Origin: Bacilli bacterium
GTDB taxonomy: Bacteria > Bacillota_I > Bacilli_A > RF39 > UBA660
Assembly (NCBI GenBank): GCA_900752905.1
Contig: CAADWX010000001.1
Coordinates: 1-64,000 of the forward strand
Direction: 5' to 3'
DNA: 64,000 nucleotides
The translations under genes and the position numbers were made by a program. This document shows, in pieces, positions 1 to 8,505 of this stretch (its first letter is position 1; each line of letters begins with the position of its first letter). Below the pieces are notes generated by a model. The model saw only the letters and a list, made by a program, of their open reading frames with translations. It made no database searches and was not told the DNA's origin.

Positions 1-80
1 GGTGTTGCTATTAATGCTATAACTGCTAGTACTACTATTACTGCTAAAAGTTCTATTAATGTAAATCCTTTTTTCTTCAT
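1..80 (-). CDS. Type IV-like prepilin, N-terminal part only
   Basis: Only the first 26 codons lie in the window; the gene runs off the left edge. The reading starts at ATG 80 with an AGGAGT ribosome site about 8 nt upstream. The start MKKKGFTLIELLAVIVV is a textbook class III (type IV pilin/pseudopilin) leader: a short basic leader, a Gly before the cleavage site, then FTLIE and a hydrophobic helix. A prepilin peptidase should cut after the Gly and the subunit would join a membrane pilus or pseudopilus. It resembles the lone prepilin at 54683-55045. It could be ComGC-like; the missing C-terminus prevents assignment. Confidence 0.85.
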   Translation of the reverse strand, partial: MKKKGFTLIELLAVIVVLAVIALIAT

Positions 81-105
81 TTTTTATTACTCCTATTCTT
101 CTTAT

Positions 106-135
106 ATTGTACCTTTATCTAAAACTTTTTGTCAA
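106..135 (-). promoter_or_regulatory. Sigma-A promoter of the prepilin gene
   Basis: On the minus strand TTGACA (135-130) is followed after 18 nt by TACAAT (111-106), about 25 nt before the prepilin start codon. Confidence 0.7.
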
Positions 136-157
136 GTTGAATATAAATAATTTTAAA

Positions 158-183
158 TAAAAAAACAAGTATTAAACTTGTTC
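158..183 (-). terminator. Terminator of the murF-asnB operon
   Basis: A 7-bp stem (AACAAGT 164-170 with ACTTGTT 176-182) is followed on the minus strand by a run of T. It overlaps the last codons of the asparagine synthetase-like gene and closes the five-gene operon. Confidence 0.8.
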
Positions 184-2004
184 TTCAAAATATACATGAT
201 ACCATAATAATATTGTATATACAGTCCATATTTTTTTGTAATTATCACATTTATTATTTTTATGATCATCTAATAATTTATTTAATTTTTTTGTATCAAA
301 AAGTTCTATAGCTATATTTGAGTTAAATGATTTTTTTATTTTATTATAGATATCGTCTTCTTTAATCCATTCTCTAAGTGGTACTGGAAAACCTAATTTT
401 TTCTTTTTATATGATTCGTTAGGTATTACTTTTTTAGCAGCATCTCTTAAAGCTACTTTTGTAGTATTTTTATTTATTTTATCTTTATACGATAGTGTAC
501 GAGCTAGATTAAATACTTCTATATCTGAAAAAGGTACTCTTCCTTCTATTGAATGTGCCATAGTCATTTTATCTGCTTTTTCAAATATATCATTTGCTAA
601 CCACAAATTAATATCTACTGCTTGCATTTTAATAATATCACTTTTATCTTTATATTCATTAAATATTGGAGATGTTATATCTTTATTAGTTATTGTTTTA
701 GTTTTACATTTAACTATTTTTTTTGTATCTCTTTCATTAAATACATGATTAACACCTATATAATAATCTTCTAATTTTTGACCATTTCTGACTAGAAAAT
801 TTATTCCTCTTTTTTCTGGTAATAAACTAGCTACTTTGGATATAAGATGTCTAATAGGATAAGGTATTTTAAAATACCAAGATGCATCTTTCATACTTTT
901 ATATGTATTATATCCACCAAAGAATTCATCAGCGCCTTCTCCAGAAAGTACTACTTTTACATCTTTTGAAGCTAATTGCGCTACAAAATATAAAGCTATA
1001 GCTGCAGGATCTGCTAGTGGTTCATCCATATGATATATTACTTTTTCTAATGAATCAAAATATTCTTGTTTACTTATTTTTTTAGATGTATTATTTATTT
1101 TTAATTTATTTGCTAAGTCTTTAGCGTAATTTATTTCATTATATTTCTCTATATCATAACCAACCGTATATGTTTTATCTGGACGAGCAAGTGATACTAA
1201 ATATGATGAATCTATACCACTACTTAAGAAAGATCCAACCTCTACATCACTTATCATATGTTTATTTACAGAATCTTTAATTGTATTACTTATTCTTTCT
1301 ACTATTTCTTTATAATCATATTCTTTTTCATCAAATGTCATATAAAAATATCTTTTTATACTAAATTTACCATTTTTATATTTAAAATAATGACCTGGTT
1401 TTAATTTGAATACATTTTCAAAGAATGTTTCATCTGTTGGAGTAAAATTAAATCTTAAATACATTGGTATAACATCTTTATTAAGTTCTTTTTTAAAATC
1501 AGGATGTTCCAAAAAAGCTTTTATTTCTGATGAAAACATAAATGTATCATCAGTTTGATAATAATAAAAAGGTTTTATTCCAAAATGATCTCTTGCTCCA
1601 AACAATTCTTTTGTTTTTTTATCATATATTACAAATGTAAACATTCCTCTTAATTTGTTTAATATGTCTTCTTTATATTCTTCATATCCATGTAATATTA
1701 CTTCTGTATCAGTATTAGTTTTAAATACATGTCCTTTTTCAATTAAATCTTTTTTTAATTCTTTATAATTATAAATTTCTCCATTAAATATTATTGCTTT
1801 TTCCTCTTTTTCATTAAATATAGGTTGTCCACCAGTATTTAAATCTATAATAGAAAGCCTTCTATGACCTAGTGCGACTGTATTGTCTACTAAACGTCCA
1901 CTATCATCTGGTCCTCTATGTATAATTCTATCAAGCATCTTATCTAATATTTTATTTTTCTCTGCTTTTTTTCTATTATCTACAAATCCAACTATTCCAC
2001 ACAT
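172..2004 (-). CDS. asnB: Glutamine-dependent asparagine synthetase-like amidotransferase, copy 1
   Basis: 610 aa. An N-terminal class II glutaminase domain begins MCGIVGF, so Cys2 becomes the nucleophile after Met removal; RGPDD, NGEIYNY and HGYEE motifs follow. The C-terminal ATP-pyrophosphatase synthetase domain starts near residue 255. The PP-loop reads SSGIDSS (261-267) where the family has SGGxDSS, a Gly to Ser change. It could make asparagine, but it is the last gene of an operon with murF, murE and a D-Asp-ligase-like gene. AsnB/AsnH/LtsA-type enzymes are known to amidate peptidoglycan side chains (m-DAP or D-Asp), so a cell-wall role is inferred. It lies 8 nt after its paralogue, most likely a tandem duplicate. 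Confidence 0.9.
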   Translation of the reverse strand: MCGIVGFVDNRKKAEKNKILDKMLDRIIHRGPDDSGRLVDNTVALGHRRLSIIDLNTGGQPIFNEKEEKAIIFNGEIYNYKELKKDLIEKGHVFKTNTDTEVILHGYEEYKEDILNKLRGMFTFVIYDKKTKELFGARDHFGIKPFYYYQTDDTFMFSSEIKAFLEHPDFKKELNKDVIPMYLRFNFTPTDETFFENVFKLKPGHYFKYKNGKFSIKRYFYMTFDEKEYDYKEIVERISNTIKDSVNKHMISDVEVGSFLSSGIDSSYLVSLARPDKTYTVGYDIEKYNEINYAKDLANKLKINNTSKKISKQEYFDSLEKVIYHMDEPLADPAAIALYFVAQLASKDVKVVLSGEGADEFFGGYNTYKSMKDASWYFKIPYPIRHLISKVASLLPEKRGINFLVRNGQKLEDYYIGVNHVFNERDTKKIVKCKTKTITNKDITSPIFNEYKDKSDIIKMQAVDINLWLANDIFEKADKMTMAHSIEGRVPFSDIEVFNLARTLSYKDKINKNTTKVALRDAAKKVIPNESYKKKKLGFPVPLREWIKEDDIYNKIKKSFNSNIAIELFDTKKLNKLLDDHKNNKCDNYKKIWTVYTILLWYHVYFEEQV

Positions 2005-2012
2005 ATTATCAC

Positions 2013-3863
2013 CTAATTTTCTACAAAATACTTCTTATACCATATTAAGAATATATATATATTATATATTTTTCTACCATTATTTTTTTTGTTACTATAA
2101 TGTTCTTCTAATAATTGATTTATTTTTTCTTTATTAAAGAATTTATCTGTAAAAGACTCATTAAACATTTCATGAACCATATTATAAAATTTTTCTTCTC
2201 TTATCCATTTAGAAAAAGGAACTGGAAATCCTAGTTTTCTTCTTTTAGCCCAATCAGGTGGTAACTTCTCTATTGCGACATCTCTAAAAATATATTTAGT
2301 TTTACCATCTTTTATTAAATATTTAGTAGGTATTTTAGATGTATAATCCCATACTTTTTTATCCATAAATGGTACTCTTAATTCAATAGAATTTGCCATA
2401 GTCATTTTATCTGCTTTAAGTAATATATCTTGTGGTAACCAAAAATGAAAATCAATATAAAGTTTTTTTACTAATTCATTTTCATTTTTTACCTTATCAT
2501 AATATGGTTTAATTATATCACTAACAGTCATATTGTCTTTTAATCTATCTGTTAAGATTTCATTTGCTTCTTTATCATCCATTACAAAAGCATGTCCAAT
2601 ATATCTTTCATAAAATGGCTTACTATATTTTATAATTGTATTTTTACCAACAAAGTGAGGTAAATGTGATGCAAGTGAAGCAAGTGGCTTTTTGATAAAT
2701 GCTGGCATATTAGCATATACCTTTACTGGTGTTGGTTCAAAGTATTCATTATATCCAGCAAACATTTCATCTGAACCTTCTCCTGATAACACTACTTTTA
2801 CATTTTTACGAGCTAGTGCGGATAAGAAATATAAAGGTACAGTTGAAAGATTAGCATGTGGTTCATCTGTATGATATTGAATTGTTGGTAAAATATTAAA
2901 GAAATCATTTTTATCAATTAATTCTGAATAATTTTTTATATTTAAACTTTTAGACAATTCTTTAGCGTATACAGTTTCATCAAACACTAAATTACCATTT
3001 GCTTTTTCGTTAAATCCAACTGAGAATGTTTTATCTGGATGAGCACATGCTACAACATATGATGAATCTACACCACCAGATAAATAAGAACCTACTTCTA
3101 CATCACTTGCTATTTTATGAGCTTCTATAGATTCTTCAAGTACCTTTTTTATACCCTCTTTATATTCTTCATAACTTTTATTTTCTTTTTTATACTCTAT
3201 CTCAAAATATTTTTTTATATTTAATTTACTATCCTTATATTTAAAATAATGACCTGGTTTTAATTTAAATACTCCTTTAAAGAAAGTTTCATCAAATATA
3301 GAATATTGAAATACTAAATACATTTTTAATGCTTTTTCATTAACCTCTTTTTTAAAATCTGGGTGTTCCAAAAATGATTTAATCTCAGATCCAAACAAAA
3401 ATGTATCTTTATCATGATAATAATAAAATGGTTTTATACCAAAATGATCTCTTGCTCCAAATAATTCATTTGTATTTAAATCATATATAACAAAAGTAAA
3501 CATTCCTCTTAATTTATTAACTATTTTTTCTTTATATTCTTCATACCCATGTAATATCACTTCTGTATCAGTTTTAGTTTTAAATACATGTCCTTTTTTT
3601 ATTAAATCTTCTTTTAATTCTTTATAGTTATAAATTTCACCATTAAATATTATCGCTTTTGTATCATCCTCATTATATATTGGCTGATCTCCTGAATTTA
3701 AATCAATAATAGATAGTCTTCTGTGTCCTAGAGCAACAAAATCATCAACATAAGAGCCATAAGCATCAGGTCCCCTATGTATAATTCTATCCGCCATAGC
3801 TTTTATGATTTTTGACTTTTCAGTCTTTTTTCTTTTATCTACAAATCCAACAATACCACACAT
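2013..3863 (-). CDS. asnB: Glutamine-dependent asparagine synthetase-like amidotransferase, copy 2
   Basis: About 616 aa from ATG 3863. This start is chosen over an in-frame TTG nine bases earlier because the nucleophilic Cys must be residue 2 (MCGIVGF) and the AGGCGG ribosome site is about 10 nt from the ATG. It has the same architecture as its neighbour: class II glutaminase, then a synthetase domain with an intact PP-loop SGGVDSS (262-268). Long stretches match copy 1, including NGEIYNYKEL and LKPGHYFKYK. It sits between the D-Asp-ligase-like gene and copy 1. Because its PP-loop is canonical, it is the safer candidate for the active amidating enzyme. The acceptor (free Asp, m-DAP or a D-Asp side chain) cannot be read from sequence. 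Confidence 0.9.
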   Translation of the reverse strand: MCGIVGFVDKRKKTEKSKIIKAMADRIIHRGPDAYGSYVDDFVALGHRRLSIIDLNSGDQPIYNEDDTKAIIFNGEIYNYKELKEDLIKKGHVFKTKTDTEVILHGYEEYKEKIVNKLRGMFTFVIYDLNTNELFGARDHFGIKPFYYYHDKDTFLFGSEIKSFLEHPDFKKEVNEKALKMYLVFQYSIFDETFFKGVFKLKPGHYFKYKDSKLNIKKYFEIEYKKENKSYEEYKEGIKKVLEESIEAHKIASDVEVGSYLSGGVDSSYVVACAHPDKTFSVGFNEKANGNLVFDETVYAKELSKSLNIKNYSELIDKNDFFNILPTIQYHTDEPHANLSTVPLYFLSALARKNVKVVLSGEGSDEMFAGYNEYFEPTPVKVYANMPAFIKKPLASLASHLPHFVGKNTIIKYSKPFYERYIGHAFVMDDKEANEILTDRLKDNMTVSDIIKPYYDKVKNENELVKKLYIDFHFWLPQDILLKADKMTMANSIELRVPFMDKKVWDYTSKIPTKYLIKDGKTKYIFRDVAIEKLPPDWAKRRKLGFPVPFSKWIREEKFYNMVHEMFNESFTDKFFNKEKINQLLEEHYSNKKNNGRKIYNIYIFLIWYKKYFVEN

Positions 3864-3868
3864 TAATA

Positions 3869-5086
3869 TCAATCCGCCTTCCAGTAGCTGTTTTTATATT
3901 CTTTAAAATATATAAAATGTCTTTTTAGTAGAAATATTTTTCTTTTTATATTTTTATCTTTTTTATAGTTTAATGGATTAACTACATCTTTATTCCATAA
4001 TTTAAGTGCATATTTTCTATATTCATCATTTTTAATATATTTTTTAATTACACCCTTTGGTACAAAAGATAATAGTATTTTTTTATCAATAAACTTATAT
4101 TCAGTTTTCTTATTATATATTAAATCATCAGCTAAAACTTTGACTAAATTATATCCTGATTTTGATATATAATAACTGCTTCTTCCTTGTCTAGCATTAA
4201 TTTCTAATACCTTATATTTTTTATCTCTTGAATCGTATTTTAAATCAAATTCAGCAAACCCTTGATATCCGATATCTTCCATAAATTTTTTAATTACATC
4301 TTCCATAGCATGTATATCACCATGTTGATTATATCCATTTATAAGTACTGCAGCATTTCCTACCATACTTTTAGTATGTTCTTGTAATCCTATTTGAGCC
4401 ATAGAAATTAATTTTACTTTATGATTATGATCAACATAAACTACTGAGTCGAAAAGATATGAATCATCTCCTGGTATAAATTCTTGAATAATAAGTGTAT
4501 CTTTATATCCAGATTCTACTATTCTATTTACTATATCTTTTAAGTCTTTTTTATTTTCAACTTTATATATTTTATTTTTACCTTCAAATTTTAAATGATT
4601 ATACTCAACAACATTACTAGGTTTTATTATAATAGGAAATTTAAAATCAACATTTAATTTTTCCTTTAAGGAACAATCATAATATAAAGTTTTAGGAAAA
4701 TCTAATATTGAATCAGAATAAGTTTTATAAAAATTTTCTTTATTTATTAAACTTTCAACTATCTTTATATTAGGATAATTATAATAAAAACATTTATCTA
4801 TTTTATCTTTATTTCTACTTATAAATTCTACATATGTTTCATTAGAGCTAATAAGTAAAATCTTATTATTTTTATGTTGTTCTTTAAATCTATTTAATGC
4901 ATTTAAGAATCCTTCTTCATTCCAAATATTTTCATCATATTCTATATTTAATATAGATGAATTTGATGTATAAGGCATAGGACTTTTTCCTATTAAATAT
5001 GCCTTTTTATGATAAGCCTCATAACAACATCTTGCCATATAATATGTATTCGCATCACTTCCCATAATTAATACTAAAAAGTCCAT
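3869..5086 (-). CDS. ATP-grasp ligase, D-aspartate ligase (Asl)-like
   Basis: About 405 aa from ATG 5086, which has AGGAGG 8 nt upstream; an ATG two codons earlier is too close to it. The ATP-grasp fold is visible: an N-terminal Rossmann-like part (LIMGSDANTYYMAR), a nucleotide-binding middle (FPIIIKPSNVVEYNHLKFEG), IIQEFIPGDDSY, and the Mg-binding EINARQGRSS near residue 300. From memory of the family this order and wording resemble enterococcal/lactococcal D-aspartate ligases, which add D-Asp to the stem-peptide side chain. Location after murE and before two asnB genes supports a wall-modifying ligase. Another carboxylate-amine ligase remains possible. Confidence 0.7.
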   Translation of the reverse strand: MDFLVLIMGSDANTYYMARCCYEAYHKKAYLIGKSPMPYTSNSSILNIEYDENIWNEEGFLNALNRFKEQHKNNKILLISSNETYVEFISRNKDKIDKCFYYNYPNIKIVESLINKENFYKTYSDSILDFPKTLYYDCSLKEKLNVDFKFPIIIKPSNVVEYNHLKFEGKNKIYKVENKKDLKDIVNRIVESGYKDTLIIQEFIPGDDSYLFDSVVYVDHNHKVKLISMAQIGLQEHTKSMVGNAAVLINGYNQHGDIHAMEDVIKKFMEDIGYQGFAEFDLKYDSRDKKYKVLEINARQGRSSYYISKSGYNLVKVLADDLIYNKKTEYKFIDKKILLSFVPKGVIKKYIKNDEYRKYALKLWNKDVVNPLNYKKDKNIKRKIFLLKRHFIYFKEYKNSYWKAD

Positions 5087-5097
5087 AATCATTCCTC

Positions 5098-6465
5098 CTA
5101 CTTATTTATAAATTCTTCTACAATTTCTTGATCACTAAAATGAATTTTTTCATGTCCTATAATTTGATAGTCTTCATGTCCTTTACCTAAAATCATTAAT
5201 ATATCATTTTCTTTTAATAGACTAAGTCCTTTCAAAATTGCTTCTTTTCTATCGAAAATAACTTCATAGTTATTATTTTGTTTAACACCTTCTAATATAT
5301 CATTCATAATAATATTAGGATCTTCTGTTCTAGGATTATCATTAGTTAAAATAACATAATCTGAATTTTCAACAGCTATTCTTCCCATAATAGGCCTTTT
5401 AGTTCTATCTCTATCTCCACCACATCCTATTATAGTATAAACTTTATCCTGTTTATATTCTTCAGCACTTTCAAGTACATTTAATACAGCATCAGGTGTA
5501 TGAGCATAGTCTACAAAAATACTATTAGTACCATACTTAAACATTTCCATTCTACCACTTGGAGCACGTAAATCATCTGTTATATTAAGTACATCTTCTA
5601 TACTAATACCAATAGAATTAACAAGTAATAAACTAGTTAAATAATTATATATATTATATCTTCCTACCATATGAATAGTAGTTGAATATTTTTTATTTAA
5701 ATACTCAAATGAAAAAGATGTACCTATATTAGAAAATTTAATATCAGATATAACTAAATCACCTTTTTTATCTGAAATAGTTATATTTTTATTATTTTCA
5801 TTCATAAACTCACTATAATACTTATCATCTGCATTTATAATTGCTACTTTATTACCACGAGTTTTTTCAAACAATTTTTTCTTCGCAGCAATATAATTTT
5901 CTATAGTTTTATGATAATCTAAATGATCTTGAGTTAAATTTGTAAATGCTACACTATCAAACTTTAACCCATAAATTCTATCCTTATCAAGAGCATGACT
6001 ACTTACTTCCATAACAACACAAGTACATCCCTCTTCATGTGCATCTAAAAACATTTGATATAAAAGATCTACATCAGGAGTTGTATTATTTAAAAGAGTT
6101 TTTTTACCATTTAAATAAAAGCCAATTGTACCAATATATGCACATTTAATACCAAGTTTTCTTAATATTTGATAAATTAAGAAACAAGTCGTAGTTTTTC
6201 CATTAGTACCTGTTACACCAATCAATTTCATATCAGAAATAATGTGATAATAATTATCATATAAATATTTTTTTAAATATTCTTTTGTATCTGGAACAAC
6301 TATAGTATTAACACTATAATTTCCTTCTTCACATATAATTGTAGTTGCTCCATTTTCTATTGCTTTTTCTATATAATCATGTCCATCTCTATCAACACCA
6401 CGTATAGCAATAAAAGTATCGCCACTTTTTACTTTTCTCGAATCAGTTTTTATATTAATTTCCAT
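5098..6465 (-). CDS. murE: UDP-MurNAc-dipeptide: third amino acid ligase MurE
   Basis: About 455 aa. ATG 6465 is preferred because AGGAG lies 8 nt upstream; an ATG three codons earlier abuts it. The protein adds the third residue of the stem peptide in the cytoplasm. Visible marks are the Mur N-terminal domain (KTDSRKVKSGDTFIA), the P-loop GTNGKTTT, the carbamylated-Lys region and the C-terminal motif DNPRTEDP. DNPR is the signature of m-DAP-adding enzymes; Lys-adding enzymes usually differ there. It is 3 nt or more downstream of murF in the same operon. Confidence 0.95.
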   Translation of the reverse strand: MEINIKTDSRKVKSGDTFIAIRGVDRDGHDYIEKAIENGATTIICEEGNYSVNTIVVPDTKEYLKKYLYDNYYHIISDMKLIGVTGTNGKTTTCFLIYQILRKLGIKCAYIGTIGFYLNGKKTLLNNTTPDVDLLYQMFLDAHEEGCTCVVMEVSSHALDKDRIYGLKFDSVAFTNLTQDHLDYHKTIENYIAAKKKLFEKTRGNKVAIINADDKYYSEFMNENNKNITISDKKGDLVISDIKFSNIGTSFSFEYLNKKYSTTIHMVGRYNIYNYLTSLLLVNSIGISIEDVLNITDDLRAPSGRMEMFKYGTNSIFVDYAHTPDAVLNVLESAEEYKQDKVYTIIGCGGDRDRTKRPIMGRIAVENSDYVILTNDNPRTEDPNIIMNDILEGVKQNNNYEVIFDRKEAILKGLSLLKENDILMILGKGHEDYQIIGHEKIHFSDQEIVEEFINK

Positions 6466-6477
6466 AATATTCATCTC

Positions 6478-8052
6478 CTATTCATTAAATAAATCTGGAA
6501 GATCATTTTCTAATAATACATATGTATCTTTTTCTTTAATATTATTTATTATTTTAAAAGCCTCCATAACATCATCTATAATATATAAATTTTTATCATT
6601 ATAATTTTTTTTCTTTAATGCATCTTGTATTGGCTTTGTTTGCTTTTTACCAACTAATATTACCACGTCAGCAACATCACTAATATATTCACCAAATTTA
6701 TAATTTAAATCATATTGTTTATCCTTTAATTCAATCATACCAGGAGTTACAACAATCTTCATACCCGGCATAATAGAAAGTGTATCTAGAGCCATTTTAG
6801 AACCAACCGGATTTGAATTATAAGCATCATCTATAATATTTAATGTACCTAACTTTTTCATTTCAAGTCTATGTTCTATTGTATTAATTCTAGATACACC
6901 TGATATTATTTCATCAATATTCATTCCTAAATTATAAGCAAGTAAACATGCAGATAAAATATTATATACATTAGCTTTACCAAGTAATTTAGTTTCAACT
7001 TTATATTTCTTCTTATCATCTTTGAATTTTATATCAAAACTCATACCATTTGGAGTTCCAATTATATCAGATGCAACTATATCAGCATCTTTATTATCTA
7101 TACCAACCCATAAAATCTTACATTTATTTTTTAATTTATTTTCTACATAATCAACTTGTTTTTCATCATCTATATTTAAAATACCAATACCATCTTCTGG
7201 AAGAGATTCAATAAGTTCAAATTTAGTCTTTTGAATATTTTCTTCACTTTTAAAACTATCTAAATGTGCGACTCCTATTTTAGTAATAATTCCATAAGTA
7301 GGATGTACAAAATTGCATAATTCTTTTATTTGACCTACTTCACAAGCTCCCATTTCAGCTATTAAAAATTCATTAAATTTATCCATGTAATTATTTATAG
7401 TAAGCATTAATCCATAAGGTGTATTAAAATTTTTAGGTGTAGGAAGACAATCATATTTAACTTTTAATATATCAGATAAAATATTCTTACTACTTGTTTT
7501 ACCATAACTTCCTGTAATACCAATTACTTTTAATCTAGGATTTTCTCTTACCTTTTTTTTAGCTTTATTAAAATAATAATAATAAACTATTTTTTCAATT
7601 GGTTTATTTATTATATTAACAAGATAAATAATAATTGAATTAAGTGAAGCATAAAGACCTAGTATCATATATCCATAAATTCTATCAACATTCATAAATA
7701 AAAATACAATACCAACACTTAAAATAAACTCAGTTATAAACATTCTTTTTACCCTAGAAGTTATTTTAAATTTTATCTTTGATTGTTCATGAGAATATTT
7801 ATAAAAATAATAAATTCCTATTACTAAATAAAATATACAAAAATATAAATCTAATTTACTATAAAATAAAGAAATAATTATAAATACTAAAAATAACCAA
7901 TCAAATGTAAATAAAGTTTTAAAAGGATTATTTTTTAACCATTTTAAAAATCTATTTGAATTATTATAAAAGTTTTGTTGTAACATGTGAAAATTTTTCT
8001 TTGACTTTATAATTATATAAATAAAGTATATAAATAACATAAAATACATCAT
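6478..8052 (-). CDS. murF: MurF-like ligase with an N-terminal membrane domain
   Basis: 524 aa, first gene of its operon. Residues 1 to about 165 form a membrane domain with about four or five hydrophobic segments, where ordinary MurF has a soluble substrate-binding domain. From residue 170 the Mur ligase core follows: P-loop GSYGKTSS (181-188), NTPYGL, EMGACEVGQI, and TKIGVAHLDSF. The middle and C-terminal domains are recognisable (DDAYNSNP). It should add D-Ala-D-Ala to the tripeptide at the membrane. It could instead be a MurF/MurT-type relative with another substrate, but the neighbouring murE favours MurF. Confidence 0.85.
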   Translation of the reverse strand: MMYFMLFIYFIYIIIKSKKNFHMLQQNFYNNSNRFLKWLKNNPFKTLFTFDWLFLVFIIISLFYSKLDLYFCIFYLVIGIYYFYKYSHEQSKIKFKITSRVKRMFITEFILSVGIVFLFMNVDRIYGYMILGLYASLNSIIIYLVNIINKPIEKIVYYYYFNKAKKKVRENPRLKVIGITGSYGKTSSKNILSDILKVKYDCLPTPKNFNTPYGLMLTINNYMDKFNEFLIAEMGACEVGQIKELCNFVHPTYGIITKIGVAHLDSFKSEENIQKTKFELIESLPEDGIGILNIDDEKQVDYVENKLKNKCKILWVGIDNKDADIVASDIIGTPNGMSFDIKFKDDKKKYKVETKLLGKANVYNILSACLLAYNLGMNIDEIISGVSRINTIEHRLEMKKLGTLNIIDDAYNSNPVGSKMALDTLSIMPGMKIVVTPGMIELKDKQYDLNYKFGEYISDVADVVILVGKKQTKPIQDALKKKNYNDKNLYIIDDVMEAFKIINNIKEKDTYVLLENDLPDLFNE

Positions 8053-8078
8053 AATATCATCCTTCCAGTATTAAAATA

Positions 8079-8108
8079 ATTATACCATAATAACAATTAA
8101 AATAACAA
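8079..8108 (-). promoter_or_regulatory. Sigma-A promoter of the murF operon
   Basis: TTGTTA (8108-8103), an 18-nt spacer and a perfect TATAAT (8084-8079) on the minus strand, about 25 nt before the murF start. The -35 lies in the T-tract side of the upstream trxA terminator. Confidence 0.7.
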
Positions 8109-8135
8109 AAAAAATAAGAATTTATTTATTCTTAT
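8103..8135 (-). terminator. Terminator after trxA
   Basis: Stem ATAAGAAT (8114-8121) with ATTCTTAT (8128-8135), followed on the minus strand by eight T. The T-tract overlaps the -35 of the murF promoter. Confidence 0.65.
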
Positions 8136-8199
8136 CTCTATTTTCCATTATATAACTAAACATTAGTCTCATTATATTATATTCTTTTAATTTAAATAA

Positions 8200-8505
8200 T
8201 TACATATTAACAAAATCATTTAATTCATTAATATCCATGTATCCTGTTGTTTTTGAAACCATTTCTCCATTTTTAAATAACATAAGAGTTGGTACACTCA
8301 TTATTCCATATTTTTTTGCTAAAGCAGAACATTCATCTACATCTATTTTTACAATTTTTATACCATCTCTGCTTTCATCTAACTCTTCAAGTACTGGTCC
8401 TAACATTTTGCAAGGTCCACACCATGTAGCAAAAAAATCTACTAAAACTATTTCTCCATTTTTTAATTCATCAAAATCATGTTCATTACCATGTATTAAA
8501 CTCAT
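8200..8505 (-). CDS. trxA: Thioredoxin
   Basis: 101 aa, normal thioredoxin length. The redox centre WCGPC is at residues 28-32 in FFATWCGPCKML, and the cis-proline region reads IMSVPTLMLFKNGE. It is a cytoplasmic disulfide reductant that supports ribonucleotide reductase and general thiol balance. The start overlaps the stop of the cvpA-like gene in ATGA, with an AAAGGA site upstream, so the two genes are translationally linked. Confidence 0.95.
   Translation of the reverse strand: MSLIHGNEHDFDELKNGEIVLVDFFATWCGPCKMLGPVLEELDESRDGIKIVKIDVDECSALAKKYGIMSVPTLMLFKNGEMVSKTTGYMDINELNDFVNM

Noticed and set aside
1883..2137. Plus-strand frame across the two asnB genes
   Set aside because: Low-complexity Ile/Tyr-rich translation antisense to the junction of two real genes; no promoter or ribosome site.
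2692..2874. Short open frame on the plus strand inside asnB copy 2
   Set aside because: It lies wholly inside a conserved gene on the other strand, with no ribosome site. The same holds for similar plus-strand frames within cpaF, thrS, the P-ATPase, mraY and others.
8055..8180. CRISPR-like or tandem repeats in AT-rich gaps
   Set aside because: Inspection of this and other gaps shows only simple A/T runs and terminators, with no regular repeat-spacer pattern anywhere in the window.
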